64,000 bases of DNA from Pseudomonas japonica (GTDB lineage: Bacteria > Pseudomonadota > Gammaproteobacteria > Pseudomonadales > Pseudomonadaceae): NCBI RefSeq assembly GCF_900188455.1, contig NZ_FZOL01000002.1, forward strand, positions 457,741 through 521,740, written 5' to 3'. How positions within the stretch are numbered: position 1 is the stretch's first letter; the number at the start of each line of letters is the position of its first letter. Below, one piece after another: positions 47,859 through 57,512 of this stretch. Position numbers and translations under genes: made by a program. The notes beneath the pieces were generated by a model. The model did not search any database, was not told the origin of the DNA, and worked only from the letters and a program-made list of their open reading frames with translations.

Positions 47859-49298
47859 ATGGACTACCACAGCCCCCAGTTCTTCGGTTACCTCATCGGC
47901 GCGATCCACTTCATCGGCGCCCTCACCGCGGTGCATGCGGTGTTCACCGTGCGCACCGCGCAAGGCTCGATCGCCTGGGCCTTGTCGCTGCTGTTCATCC
48001 CCTATCTGACCCTGATCCCCTATCTGGTCTTCGGCAGCCGCACCTTCGATGCCTATATCCAGGCGCGGCGCCAGGCCAACCAGGAAATGCACGTGGCCAT
48101 GGCCGACCTGAACTGGCGACCCTGGGTCGAGGAAGCCCTGGCCGCCAGCAACTCCCCCGCCTACGCCGGCCTGCGTGCCCTGCCCAAGCTCGGACGCATG
48201 CCCTGTCTGGCGAACAACCGGGTGCGTCTGCTGATCGATGGCAAGGCCACCTTCGAGGCGATCTTCCAGGCCATCGAGCAGGCCCGCGACACGGTACTGG
48301 TGCAGTTCTTCATCATCCATGACGACCGGCTCGGCCGACGCCTGCACGCCCTGCTGCTGCAGAAGGCGGCCGAGGGCGTGAAGGTCTATGTGCTCTACGA
48401 TCGGGTAGGCAGCCATGCCCTGCCCGCCCAGTACACCCACAGCCTGCGCGAGGCGGGCGTCGAGATCCGCGCCTTCGCCACCAAGCGCGGCTGGTTCAAC
48501 CGCTTCCAGGTCAACTTCCGCAACCACCGGAAGATCGTCGTGGTCGACGGGGTACAGGGTTTCCTCGGCGGACATAACGTCGGCGACGAATACCTCGGCG
48601 ACCATCTCCGCCTGTCGCCCTGGCGCGACACCCATGTACAGGTCACCGGCCCGGTGCTGGCCTGCCTGCAGGAATCCTTCGCCGAGGACTGGTACTGGGC
48701 CGCACGCAAGCTGCCACCGTTGATCCTGCCGGAAGCCTACCCGGACAACGGCCTGCTCTGTCAGGTCCTCGCCAGCGGTCCTGCCGATCCGCAGGAAACC
48801 TGCTCGCTGTTCTTCGTCGATGCGATCCAGGCCGCGCAGCACCGCGTGTGGATCACCAGCCCGTACTTCATCCCCGACGAGGCCGTGTTCGCCTCGCTGC
48901 GTCTGGCGGTCATGCGTGGCGTGGATGTGCGCATCCTGATTCCGTCACGCCCGGATCACCGCATCGTCTACGCCGCCTCCAGCCTGTTCGCCTTCGAAGC
49001 GGTACGCGCCGGCGTGCGGATGTTCCGCTATCAGCCCGGTTTCCTGCACCAGAAGGTGATGCTGGTGGACGACGACGTCGCCGCCATCGGCAGCGCCAAC
49101 CTGGACAACCGCTCTTTCCGCCTGAATTTCGAGATCACCCTGATCACCATCGACCAGGGCTTCGCCAGCACGGTGGAATCCATGCTGATCAACGACTTCG
49201 AACAGTCCCGGGAAATTACCGCGGAAGACAGCCGCGATACGCATCGCCTGCAGCAGTTGGGGATGCGTATCGCGCGCCTGATTTCGCCGATCCTCTGA
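47859..49298 (+). CDS. cls: Cardiolipin synthase
   Basis: 479-residue phospholipase D-superfamily enzyme condensing phosphatidylglycerol molecules (or PG with PE) to cardiolipin. It has two N-terminal spans (about residues 5-25 and 38-58) and the two HKD motifs: HRKIVVVD near residue 223 and HQKVMLVD near 397. Membrane-anchored ClsA-type length. The stop codon directly abuts the stop codon of the cfa-family gene on the other strand. Confidence 0.94.
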   Translation: MDYHSPQFFGYLIGAIHFIGALTAVHAVFTVRTAQGSIAWALSLLFIPYLTLIPYLVFGSRTFDAYIQARRQANQEMHVAMADLNWRPWVEEALAASNSPAYAGLRALPKLGRMPCLANNRVRLLIDGKATFEAIFQAIEQARDTVLVQFFIIHDDRLGRRLHALLLQKAAEGVKVYVLYDRVGSHALPAQYTHSLREAGVEIRAFATKRGWFNRFQVNFRNHRKIVVVDGVQGFLGGHNVGDEYLGDHLRLSPWRDTHVQVTGPVLACLQESFAEDWYWAARKLPPLILPEAYPDNGLLCQVLASGPADPQETCSLFFVDAIQAAQHRVWITSPYFIPDEAVFASLRLAVMRGVDVRILIPSRPDHRIVYAASSLFAFEAVRAGVRMFRYQPGFLHQKVMLVDDDVAAIGSANLDNRSFRLNFEITLITIDQGFASTVESMLINDFEQSREITAEDSRDTHRLQQLGMRIARLISPIL

Positions 49299-50483
49299 TC
49301 AGCGGTAGAGATCTTCGCGAGTCAGTGGCAGATCGTGACTGCCATCGGCCTTGGGTTTCACCGCAAGGATCTGGTGCAGGTTGATCCAGCCCCTGGAGAA
49401 CGCGTAGGAGCAGCCAGCCAGATACAGGCGCCAGATCCGCAGGGCCCGTTCCGGCACCATGGTCGCGGCCTCGACGAGACAGGCTTCAAGGTTGTCGCTC
49501 CAGATTTTCAACGTGCGCGCGTAGTGCAGGCGCAGGCTTTCCACATCCACCACTTCCAGCCCGGCCTCGCTGAGAGCGCCACTGATCATCGACAGGTGTG
49601 GCAGCTCGCCATGGGGAAACACATAGCGCTCGATGAAGGAGCCCGCGCCGCGTCCCACCGGGCGACCATCGGTGTGCTTGGCGGTGATGCCATGGTTCAT
49701 CACCAGGCCACCTTCGCGCACGGCACCGAACAGGCGCTGACTGTACAACGCCAGGTTGGCATGGCCGACATGCTCGAACATCCCCACGCTGACCACCTTG
49801 TCGAAGCGACCATCCTGCGGCAGATCGCGGTAGTCGAGAATCTGCAGTTCGACCTGCGCCTCCAGGCCCTCCGCGGCCACCCGCTCGCGACCGAGCTTGA
49901 GTTGCTCCTTGCTCAGGGTGATACCGAAGACCCGAGCGCCATATTCGCGAGCGGCGAAACGCGCCAGCCCGCCCCAGCCGCAACCGACATCCAGCAGGTA
50001 GTCGCCCGGCTGCAGACGCAGCTTGCGACACAGGTGGTCGAACTTGTTCTGCTGGGCCTGATCGAGGCTGTCGTCAGGGGTTCTGAAATAGGCGCAGGAA
50101 TACGCCATGTCCCGGTCCAGCCACAGCTGATAGAACGCGTTGGAGAGGTCGTAATGGTAGGAAATCGCCGCCGCGTCGGTGGCCTTGTCGTGCTGGCGGC
50201 GTACCGGGAGCTCTTCCTTTTCATCCTTGAGCAGGGCCTCGCTGAGCTCGTCGCACAGGCGAATGACCTCGCTCATGGTGCCCTCCAGATCCAGCTTGCC
50301 TTCGACGAACGCCGTACCCAGTTCGTCCAGGCCAGGATGGACCAGTTGGCTGATCATGCTGGGGTCCTTGAGCATGATGGTGACCTGGGGCTGTGGGCCC
50401 AGATCGAACTCATGACCGTCCCACAGGCGAAGACGGAGCGGAAGACGCAAGCTTTGCAGAGCCGGTGGAAGTTGCACGAGCAT
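49299..50483 (-). CDS. cfaB: Cyclopropane-fatty-acyl-phospholipid synthase family protein
   Basis: 394-residue SAM-dependent enzyme that methylenates cis double bonds in membrane phospholipids. The SAM motif LDVGCGWGGLA lies at about residues 163-173; the conserved region with YSCAYF near 132 and the MFEHVG motif near 242 match CFA synthases. The ATG at 50483 (MLVQLPPAL) has a GGGAGG ribosome site and gives the pseudomonad CfaB length; the upstream in-frame part is excluded. It is usually stationary-phase induced, though I cannot identify its promoter with confidence. Confidence 0.93.
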   Translation of the reverse strand: MLVQLPPALQSLRLPLRLRLWDGHEFDLGPQPQVTIMLKDPSMISQLVHPGLDELGTAFVEGKLDLEGTMSEVIRLCDELSEALLKDEKEELPVRRQHDKATDAAAISYHYDLSNAFYQLWLDRDMAYSCAYFRTPDDSLDQAQQNKFDHLCRKLRLQPGDYLLDVGCGWGGLARFAAREYGARVFGITLSKEQLKLGRERVAAEGLEAQVELQILDYRDLPQDGRFDKVVSVGMFEHVGHANLALYSQRLFGAVREGGLVMNHGITAKHTDGRPVGRGAGSFIERYVFPHGELPHLSMISGALSEAGLEVVDVESLRLHYARTLKIWSDNLEACLVEAATMVPERALRIWRLYLAGCSYAFSRGWINLHQILAVKPKADGSHDLPLTREDLYR

Positions 50484-50625
50484 GAAGTGAGCCTCCCCAT
50501 ATATACATTCGGACGTCACCGAAACAGGGTAGTTCATACGTAGGATCTTTCAGGTTATCGAGACCATAGTCGGACGCTATCGTCGCGGCTGTCGCGGTGG
50601 GATCTTTGCGACGGAACAGAGCAGA

Positions 50626-50639
50626 AATTGTATACAATT
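50626..50639 (+). promoter_or_regulatory. Perfect 14-bp palindrome AATTGTATACAATT upstream of lpdA
   Basis: This dyad lies 59-72 bp upstream of the lpdA start in the divergent region with the cfa-family gene. TTGTATACAA cores are typical operators of GntR/FCD-family repressors. No such regulator is encoded nearby. Confidence 0.5.
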
Positions 50640-50697
50640 CACGATTCAAGCGATTAACCTTGCCGCCACTGTCGATTCTTCATCCGGGAGCACAACA

Positions 50698-52098
50698 ATG
50701 AAAAGCTACGACGTCATCATCATCGGCGGCGGTCCCGGCGGCTACAACGCCGCCATTCGTGCCGGCCAGCTGGGCCTGAGCGTGGCCTGCGTCGAGGGCC
50801 GCGCGACCCTTGGCGGCACCTGCCTGAACGTCGGCTGCATGCCTTCGAAGGCCCTGCTGCATGCTTCGGAACTCTACGAGGCGGCTGCCAGCGGCGAACT
50901 GGGTCATCTCGGCATCGAGGTCAAACCGAGCCTGAACCTGGCGCAGATGATGAAACAGAAGGATGAAAGCGTGACCGGCCTGACCAAGGGCATCGAGTTT
51001 CTCTTTCGCAAGAACAAGGTCGACTGGATCAAGGGCTGGGGCAAGCTGGATGGCGTCGGCAAGGTCCAGGTGACCGACGACCAGGGCGCCGTCAGCCACT
51101 ATCAGGCAAAGGACATCGTCATCGCCACCGGGTCCGAACCCACTCCCCTGCCCGGCGTGACCATCGACAACCAGCGCATCATCGACTCCACCGGCGCCCT
51201 GTCGCTGCCGCAAGTACCCAAGCACCTGGTGGTGATCGGTGCCGGCGTGATCGGTCTGGAGCTGGGTTCGGTATGGCGTCGCCTGGGTGCCGAAGTCACC
51301 GTGATCGAGTACCTCGACCGCATCTGCCCCGGCATCGACGAGGAAACCGCCAAGACCCTGCAACGCTCCCTGGCCAAACAGGGCATGAGCTTCAAGCTGG
51401 GCAGCAAGGTGACCCAGGCCACGCCATCGGCCGACAGCGTCAGCCTGACCCTGGAACCCGCCGCCGGCGGTGAAGCGCAGACCCTGCAGGCGGACTACGT
51501 ACTGGTCGCCATCGGTCGTCGTCCGTATACCCAGGGCCTGGGTCTGGAAAGCGTCGGCCTGCAGACCGACAAGCGCGGCATGCTGGAGAATCAGGGGCAT
51601 CGCACCAGCGTGCCGGGCGTCTGGGTCATCGGCGACGTCACCTCCGGACCGATGCTCGCGCACAAGGCCGAGGACGAAGCCATTGCCTGCATCGAGCGCA
51701 TCCACAGCAAGCCCCATGAAGTGAACTACGGCCTGATTCCCGGGGTGATCTACACCAAGCCGGAGCTGGCCACCGTGGGCAAGACCGAAGAACAGCTGAA
51801 AGCCGAGGGCCGCGCCTACAAGGTCGGCAAGTTCCCCTTCATGGCCAACAGCCGGGCCAAGATCAACCACGAGACCGAGGGCTTCGCCAAGGTCATCGCC
51901 GACGCCAATACCGATGAAGTACTGGGTGTCCACCTGGTCGGACCGAGTGTCAGCGAGATGATCGGCGAGTACTGCGTGGCGATGGAGTTCTCCGCCTCGG
52001 CGGAAGACATCGCGCTGATCTGCCACCCGCACCCGACCCGCTCCGAGGCCTTGCGCCAGGCGGCGATGAATGTGGACGGGATGGCGATGCAGATCTGA
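50698..52098 (+). CDS. lpdA: Dihydrolipoyl dehydrogenase (E3), orphan copy
   Basis: 466-residue FAD-dependent disulfide oxidoreductase that reoxidises dihydrolipoyl groups with NAD+. FAD motif GGGPGGYNAA (10-19), redox-active disulfide in GGTCLNVGCMPSK (C42, C47), NAD motif GAGVIGLELG near residue 182 and the C-terminal HPHPTRSE catalytic His/Glu are intact. No E1 or E2 genes are adjacent, so it is a standalone copy such as Lpd3 of P. putida. Start with GGGAGC ribosome site. Confidence 0.93.
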   Translation: MKSYDVIIIGGGPGGYNAAIRAGQLGLSVACVEGRATLGGTCLNVGCMPSKALLHASELYEAAASGELGHLGIEVKPSLNLAQMMKQKDESVTGLTKGIEFLFRKNKVDWIKGWGKLDGVGKVQVTDDQGAVSHYQAKDIVIATGSEPTPLPGVTIDNQRIIDSTGALSLPQVPKHLVVIGAGVIGLELGSVWRRLGAEVTVIEYLDRICPGIDEETAKTLQRSLAKQGMSFKLGSKVTQATPSADSVSLTLEPAAGGEAQTLQADYVLVAIGRRPYTQGLGLESVGLQTDKRGMLENQGHRTSVPGVWVIGDVTSGPMLAHKAEDEAIACIERIHSKPHEVNYGLIPGVIYTKPELATVGKTEEQLKAEGRAYKVGKFPFMANSRAKINHETEGFAKVIADANTDEVLGVHLVGPSVSEMIGEYCVAMEFSASAEDIALICHPHPTRSEALRQAAMNVDGMAMQI

Positions 52099-52103
52099 TG
52101 AGA

Positions 52104-52132
52104 TGCCGAGGGTTGCTTTGCAGCCCTCGGCA
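52104..52132. terminator. Hairpin between lpdA and the chemoreceptor gene
   Basis: GCCGAGGGTTG (52105-52115) pairs with CAGCCCTCGGC (52121-52131, one wobble pair) in the convergent gap. No T tract follows, so the terminator role is tentative. Confidence 0.5.
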
Positions 52133-52144
52133 GGCCTCGATCAC

Positions 52145-54082
52145 TCAGGTCCTGAATCTGGACACCAGGCTCCTGAACTCCTGCGACAACTCGCTCAACT
52201 GCCGCGAATCCGCCTGCGCCGACCCGGCCAGCTCCTCGATCAACTGCGCATCCGCCTGGATCTGGATGATGTGCTGGTTGATGTCCTCGGCCACCTGATG
52301 CTGCTCTTCCGCGGCCGTGGCGATCTGATTGCTCTGGTCACGGATCACGTCCACCGACGCGCGAATGCCCTCGAAGCTGTCCCGCGCCTCGCGAATGCAA
52401 TCCACGCTCTGCTGCGACATGTCCAGGCTGCTGCGCATCTGCTGGGTGACATCCTGCGCCCGCCGCGCCAGGCCACCGAGCAGACCATCGATTTCACCGG
52501 TGGAATCGGCGGTGCGTTTGGCCAGCGCGCGCACCTCGTCGGCGACCACGGCGAAACCACGTCCCTGCTCGCCCGCCCGCGCCGCCTCGATCGCCGCGTT
52601 GAGCGCCAGCAGGTTGGTCTGCTCGGCGATGGAGCGGATGGTGCCGAGAATGGCGTTGATGTCCTGGCTTTCGCGCTCCAGTTCCTGCATCGCTTCGGTC
52701 GCCTGCAGCAGGTTCTCGCTGAGGCGGGCAACACTGCTGGTGGCCTGCTCGATCTGCTGCTGCCCGGCGCTGACCTGACGCTGCCCGGTGTCGGCGGACG
52801 TCGCCGCATGGGTACAGGACTTCGCGACCTCGTTGGCGGTGGCGACCATCTCGTTGAAGGCCGTCGACACCAGCTCCACCGCCTGACGCTGGCGCCCGGT
52901 GGCATCACCCATGTTCGAGGCGACGCGGCTGTTGGTTTCCGACGCGCTCTGCAGGTCGGCGGAAGCGTTGCCGATGCGCTGGACCAGCGAGCGGATGCGT
53001 TCGAGGAACTGGTTGAACCAGCCCGCCAGGGTCGCGGTTTCGTCGTTGCCCTGGATCGGCAACGAACGGGTCAGGTCACCCTCGCCTTGCGCGATGTCCT
53101 CCAGACTGCCGGACACCCCGTTGATGGGTTTGATGATCACGTTGGCGAATGCCGCACCAAGCACCGCGAACAGCGCCGAGAGCACCAGGGCGATGGCCAG
53201 GATGGTCCAGGTCAGGCTGGTGACGCCGGCCATGACCTCGCTTTTCTCGATCAGGCCGATGAAGCGCCAGCCGAGGGTCGGCGAAGTCCAGACATTGGCC
53301 ATGTAGCGCTTGCCACCCAGCTCGACTTCCACCAGGCCCTTGCTGGTACCGGCCAGTTGCGCGTAGTCGCTGCCAAGATCCTTGAGCTGCTTGAAGGCGT
53401 TGGCGGGATTGCTCGGGTCCACCAGCACCGCGCCGGTGTCCTCGACCAGCATCAGGTAACCGCTTTCGCCGAGCTTGGTCTTGCCGATGAATCCGGCCAG
53501 TTGCCCCAGCGACACATCGGTACCCATCACCCCGAGCACCTCGCCGCCCGGGCCATGAATGGTGCGCACGGTACAGATCAGCGCTTCGTTGCCCCACAGG
53601 TAAGCGCTGGTACGCATCACCTTGCCGGGGTTGGCGACCGCCAACTGGTACCAGGGGCGCTTGCGCGGGTCGTAGTTCTTCAGGTCCGGCTCGTCGGGCC
53701 AGGCCACGTAGTTGCCATCGGTGCGCGCCATCGAGACGAAAGAGGTCGTCGGGTGGGCCTTGGCGTAACGGGTGAAGCGTTCGAGCAGTTGCCGGCTGCC
53801 TTCCGACAGCGGAAGGCTCGGCGCGGTTTCGCCGGTGTAGACCTTCAGTTCCCTGGTCTCGACGATCTGCGGATCATCGGCCCATTGCGCGACGTTCTGC
53901 GCGATGGCGTCGAGGAAGACATTGACCGTATTGTCGATCTGCCGAATTTCACGGCTGGAAGTATCCACAAAGCCGTCTCGGGCTTGTTCGTTGAGGTTGT
54001 AAACCACCAGGCAGGCGATCAGCGCCACCGGGATGACGGCGAGAGCGCCGAATGCACACGTCAGCTTTGTTTTTATATTCAT
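52145..54082 (-). CDS. Methyl-accepting chemotaxis protein with dCache sensor
   Basis: 645-residue transmembrane chemoreceptor: span at about residues 8-30, double-Cache periplasmic domain (about 40-275), second span (about 280-300), HAMP, and a cytoplasmic signalling domain with the hairpin tip motif around [19 protein letters not shown]. The sensor has RPWY and GTD elements of the amino-acid-binding dCache motif (Y-x4-R-x-WY, then D), but the middle Y-x-D reads Y-L-W. No C-terminal CheR pentapeptide. Start at 54082 with GGAAG ribosome site. Confidence 0.9.
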   Translation of the reverse strand: MNIKTKLTCAFGALAVIPVALIACLVVYNLNEQARDGFVDTSSREIRQIDNTVNVFLDAIAQNVAQWADDPQIVETRELKVYTGETAPSLPLSEGSRQLLERFTRYAKAHPTTSFVSMARTDGNYVAWPDEPDLKNYDPRKRPWYQLAVANPGKVMRTSAYLWGNEALICTVRTIHGPGGEVLGVMGTDVSLGQLAGFIGKTKLGESGYLMLVEDTGAVLVDPSNPANAFKQLKDLGSDYAQLAGTSKGLVEVELGGKRYMANVWTSPTLGWRFIGLIEKSEVMAGVTSLTWTILAIALVLSALFAVLGAAFANVIIKPINGVSGSLEDIAQGEGDLTRSLPIQGNDETATLAGWFNQFLERIRSLVQRIGNASADLQSASETNSRVASNMGDATGRQRQAVELVSTAFNEMVATANEVAKSCTHAATSADTGQRQVSAGQQQIEQATSSVARLSENLLQATEAMQELERESQDINAILGTIRSIAEQTNLLALNAAIEAARAGEQGRGFAVVADEVRALAKRTADSTGEIDGLLGGLARRAQDVTQQMRSSLDMSQQSVDCIREARDSFEGIRASVDVIRDQSNQIATAAEEQHQVAEDINQHIIQIQADAQLIEELAGSAQADSRQLSELSQEFRSLVSRFRT

Positions 54083-54482
54083 TGTGTTGGCTTCCGATAC
54101 GACGTGCCCTGAGCTCCGCTCAGGGGGCTTTGAGATCTGCTGTCACGCTCCGGCCGAGAGGCAAGGCGAACGCTCTGCTGGACGTTTCAGCACGTCGCAG
54201 AATGGCAATTTGATGTTGCCCGCGCAAGCCACCGGGAAGGCGTGATGACCCCGAATTTACTGGGTCTGGAGGGAAGTTGATCGTGTGGACAGGACAGATA
54301 CTTGTCTGTTTTCACTGATTTTGTACGGCAGATCGTTTCTGCTGGAAGCAGTTCGCGGCGCAACGCCGTGGTGATGGCCGGACCATTGGCCCGAAGAAAA
54401 AATCCGCAGGTCTGTCGACGGACTGTCCGCCCCAATGGGCCTGAGTGGGCGGCTCAGCAGGCCTGCGGAAAAACAGGCAACG
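54083..54482. other. Gene-free stretch between the chemoreceptor and the exporter operon
   Basis: About 400 nt without a credible gene. It holds a CCCTGAGC/GCTCAGGG hairpin (54107-54125) in the chemoreceptor leader and a larger folded element at 54395-54475. Confidence 0.6.
54395..54475 (-). ncRNA. Candidate structured RNA or compound terminator
   Basis: On the minus strand an outer 12-bp stem with one mismatch (54469-54458 with 54414-54403) encloses an inner CCGCCC/GGGCGG stem (54452-54447 with 54432-54427) and a GGAC-AG-TCC mini-hairpin, then a run of six U residues and CUU. It lies just beyond the terminator of the exporter operon. It could be a separate small RNA or a back-up terminator; I cannot see a promoter. 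Confidence 0.4.
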
Positions 54483-54511
54483 GCATGGAGCGGACCGCGT
54501 CCGCTCCATGC
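54483..54511 (-). terminator. Terminator of the desaturase-oxygenase-exporter operon
   Basis: Perfect 13-bp arms (54499-54511 and 54483-54495) with a 3-nt loop, ending a few nt after the exporter stop. A U-rich tail (GTTGCCTGTTTTT) follows on the minus strand. Confidence 0.85.
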
Positions 54512-54515
54512 ATCG

Positions 54516-55055
54516 CTATCGAGAGGAACTGGCAGAATCTTCCTGTTGTTTCAGCAGCGGTGTCTGCAGGGCTGACAGGGGTTCGGCCAGGGTTTCCGTC
54601 GATGGCGCGGTCCCTTTGTAGCCGATCAGCACCACCCCGACGATGCACAGCACCGCGCCAACGATGTTGATGGACGACAGCCCCTCCTTGAGGATCAGAA
54701 CCCCCACCAACACCAACGCAACGTTGATGATGGCTCCGGTCACGACGTTGCCGGTGCTGAGGTCCCAGCCACTTCGATACATCAGCAGGAAGCCGATTTC
54801 CATGAGGATGATGCAGGCGGCGATACCCGCCTGGATCCAGGTCATCTGCTTGAGGCTGGCGACGAACGTCCCGTTGTTCAGGAAAAAGGGCAGCATCAAC
54901 GCCGCCAGGATGACAATCGCCACGTAGATCCCGATCAACGACACCACCGGGTTGATGGTGCTGGGGACCTTCTTCATGAGCATGTGGTACCCCACGGTCC
55001 CGACGATCGCCGCGGCGGCCGACAGATAGAATGCCAACGATCCCTTATCAAGCAT
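54516..55055 (-). CDS. EamA/SMR-like drug-metabolite exporter
   Basis: 179-residue inner-membrane protein with four or five spans and a cytoplasmic Ser/Gln/Glu-rich tail. The end segment LKEGLSSINIVGAVLCIVGVVLIGYKG is the conserved EamA/DMT pattern; the protein is about half the size of a 10-span EamA carrier, so it probably works as a dimer. The start at 55055 has an AGGAG ribosome site and overlaps the oxygenase stop by 8 nt, so it is the third gene of the operon. It may export the product of the two oxidative enzymes. Confidence 0.85.
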   Translation of the reverse strand: MLDKGSLAFYLSAAAAIVGTVGYHMLMKKVPSTINPVVSLIGIYVAIVILAALMLPFFLNNGTFVASLKQMTWIQAGIAACIILMEIGFLLMYRSGWDLSTGNVVTGAIINVALVLVGVLILKEGLSSINIVGAVLCIVGVVLIGYKGTAPSTETLAEPLSALQTPLLKQQEDSASSSR

Positions 55056-56046
55056 GTTCGTTACTCCTGTGGGGTTCTTGGGTGTCACGGAACGTCGTTG
55101 TTTCGAGGAACCTGCGATCCATATATTCACCGGCGACGATGGGCTCGTACTTGCGCGGATTGTCATGGGAAATGCAGCTCGGCAGGCAGGTCACTTTCGC
55201 CTTGTAGTCTGGGTCCATGAAGAATGCAGCCGAATAGCGCACCTGGTTGCCGTTGTTCAACACCCGATGGATCGTCGCGGTGTAGCGATCATTGGTCCAA
55301 AGTGACATCAGATCACCCACATTGACCACCAGCGCCGATTCGATGGGCGTCACCGCGATCCATTCACCCGCGGCGTTCTTCACTTCAAGGCCGCCGGCAC
55401 CATCCTGGGCAATCATGGTAATCCAGCCGAAATCCGTGTGTTCACCGGCACCGATGGCCTGGCCTTCGCGGTGTGGCGTCGGCGGATAGCGCAGCACGCG
55501 CAACTGGGCCATCGGTTTGACGAACTTGTCGTGGAAGTAGTCCTCCGGCATTTCCAGGGCCAGCGCGAAGACCTTGAGCAGGTTCTGCCCCAAGGCCAGC
55601 GCCTGCGCGTGATAGTCGAGCATCACCGGTTTGAACGAGGGCTGGAACTCCGGCCACGCATTGGGGCCATAGAACGGCAACCCGGCCTGCACATAGGGAT
55701 CATCGCGCGACAGGTCGGAAGCCATGTCGAAGCCTTCCTTCACATCCCCGAGGATACCGTCCGACTTGTCAGCGCCCTGGTTGAAGTAGCCACGCATATA
55801 GGGCGACTTGTGGATTTCAACCGAGTCCTTGAGATCTTGCGGCAGGTCGAAGAACGCTCGGGTCTGTGCGAGCACTTCGTCGATGACAGCGGCATCGATA
55901 CCGTGGTTGATAATCGTGAAGAAACCGATTTCCCGACATGCCTTGTCAATCTCCATAACAAGTGCCTTCGGTATCTCACGCCCCTCTCGCAGGGCGCTGA
56001 CATCGATAACCGGGATGGAACTTGCTGCAGAGCGGAACTCACTCAT
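55048..56046 (-). CDS. 2-oxoglutarate/Fe(II)-dependent oxygenase, isopenicillin-N-synthase family
   Basis: 332-residue non-haem iron oxygenase. The metal triad is H203, D205 (in GEHTDFGW) and H260 (in TIHRVL); R270 with S272 (RYS) is the co-substrate-binding motif. The N-terminal DIOX_N region (IPVIDVSALREG at 11-22) is intact. Family members hydroxylate, desaturate, cyclise or fragment small molecules. The start at 56046 (MSEFRSA) has a GAGGT ribosome site; the frame upstream is ignored. Middle gene of the operon between the desaturase-like enzyme and the exporter. The reaction is unknown. Confidence 0.9.
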   Translation of the reverse strand: MSEFRSAASSIPVIDVSALREGREIPKALVMEIDKACREIGFFTIINHGIDAAVIDEVLAQTRAFFDLPQDLKDSVEIHKSPYMRGYFNQGADKSDGILGDVKEGFDMASDLSRDDPYVQAGLPFYGPNAWPEFQPSFKPVMLDYHAQALALGQNLLKVFALALEMPEDYFHDKFVKPMAQLRVLRYPPTPHREGQAIGAGEHTDFGWITMIAQDGAGGLEVKNAAGEWIAVTPIESALVVNVGDLMSLWTNDRYTATIHRVLNNGNQVRYSAAFFMDPDYKAKVTCLPSCISHDNPRKYEPIVAGEYMDRRFLETTTFRDTQEPHRSNEHA

Positions 56047-56139
56047 TTTGACCTCGTCATTGATATCAAATAACGGCGACAGGCGCCTTGCAGCCATGCA
56101 CGTCAGTACCCGGGGCTGGGTTGCCGGCATGGCCGCCCA

Positions 56140-57219
56140 TCAACCCAGCAACTTGTCGGTATAAGCACCGGTGAAGTGTTCGAAAGAGAACAGGCCCTGC
56201 TCGTCGTAGGGCGTGCCTTCGTGTTCAGCCAACAGCCGGTCGACACGCCGCCGGTGATAAGCCGCAAGCAGGTTTGCGAAGGAAAACTCGGGCCTGTTCT
56301 CCAGCAGCGCGGCAGGCTCGACCCCATTCAGCTTGAGGATTTCCCGCTCCAGGACCGGCAGCAGGTACCACGGGCAACTGGGGAGCGCGTGATGGGTGCC
56401 GTGATAGCCAAAGTTGAGAATCAGGTAGTTGAGCCATGTCCACTTCCTCGCGACCGGCACCGAATAGGTGTTGTGCAACTCGTAGGTCTTGGAATACCTG
56501 ATCGGGGTGTCCGTATCGGGCTCGACCTGCTCGTAGCTGTGCTGGAACGCATCGACGAACCTGGCGACATGGATGCGAATGAACGACGCGACGAACAACA
56601 GAGCCAGTGATACGACCGAAGCCGTTGAAAGTACGAAGAACAATGCCGAATAACAGGCCAGGCAAAACAGCACGCGCATTCTTTCCCGATGCGAGCCTTT
56701 CAAACCGCTGACGATCGTCTGGAACTTGATCGCGTAGAAACAACCGGGGATATATACCTTTTCCAGGGATAACAACGTCCACGACAACCAACGCGGCATT
56801 GTCTGCAAGAACTTATTCATATCGACGCCGATCAAGTCGACTTTGTCGGCATGGTGGCGAATATGATCACGCCGATATTCATCGAACGAGCTGTAGGCCA
56901 GACCGTTGATCAATGACAATACTTCGCCGAGCACGATGTTGCTCTTGTGGTTGCGAAATACCAGCAAGTGCGCGCAATCATGCGACAGGTACAGGGCCAG
57001 GATCATGGCGAGCGCCACCATCGGTACGGCTAGCAGATGAAGCAGGAGCCCCTGCGCTTCCACAAGCAGGGCCAGGCCTCCCAGGAACATCGCCGAAAGC
57101 AGCAACACCGCCAGCACGCCGGGTGCCCGCTTATAACCCTCGAACATTACCGAAAACAGTTGTTTCCTGGCGCTACCGCCCGGCACACTCAATGCCGGCA
57201 CAGAAGTAAATGCCGTCAT
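56140..57219 (-). CDS. Membrane fatty-acid desaturase-like di-iron enzyme (possible UndB-type)
   Basis: 359-residue integral membrane protein with three histidine boxes: H80-x3-H84 (HDCAH), H119-x2-HH (HIRHH, 119-123) and H273-x2-HH (HGTHH, 273-277), plus H227 and H249 that could complete the di-iron site. Hydrophobic segments at about 33-53, 58-79, 183-215 and 262-272 give four or more spans. The architecture fits fatty-acyl desaturases, hydroxylases and also UndB, the decarboxylase that makes 1-undecene; sequence alone does not separate them. First gene of its operon, with GAGGAA ribosome site. Confidence 0.85.
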   Translation of the reverse strand: MTAFTSVPALSVPGGSARKQLFSVMFEGYKRAPGVLAVLLLSAMFLGGLALLVEAQGLLLHLLAVPMVALAMILALYLSHDCAHLLVFRNHKSNIVLGEVLSLINGLAYSSFDEYRRDHIRHHADKVDLIGVDMNKFLQTMPRWLSWTLLSLEKVYIPGCFYAIKFQTIVSGLKGSHRERMRVLFCLACYSALFFVLSTASVVSLALLFVASFIRIHVARFVDAFQHSYEQVEPDTDTPIRYSKTYELHNTYSVPVARKWTWLNYLILNFGYHGTHHALPSCPWYLLPVLEREILKLNGVEPAALLENRPEFSFANLLAAYHRRRVDRLLAEHEGTPYDEQGLFSFEHFTGAYTDKLLG

Positions 57220-57512
57220 GGCCTATTCCTCATCCCTGAATAAGATCGATCGTTTCACCTCGCGATTCGAAAAAGGCTAAGGCCGCTTCAAATCAACCAC
57301 GAAGTTACCAGCCCATTAATGGCAATTAATTCCTTACTTCCACGCGCCCGCGCTTGCATAGCAAGTTTATTTCGCCTGAGCTTTATCCTGATAATGCCGG
57401 GCGCTAACTTCAAACGCCCCATGTAACATCTTGAAAAAAAATACATCCGAGCGTAACGTGCAATCAAGCAACATAAACTTTGCCCGGCTTAATTTTTTTA
57501 CAGGTGACATGG
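57220..57512. promoter_or_regulatory. AT-rich divergent promoter between LysR and the desaturase operon
   Basis: Nearly 300 nt of clearly AT-rich sequence with runs such as CATTAATGGCAATTAATTCC and TTGAAAAAAAATACATC separate the LysR gene from the operon. It must hold both promoters and any LysR site. I see no decisive operator. Confidence 0.5.
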
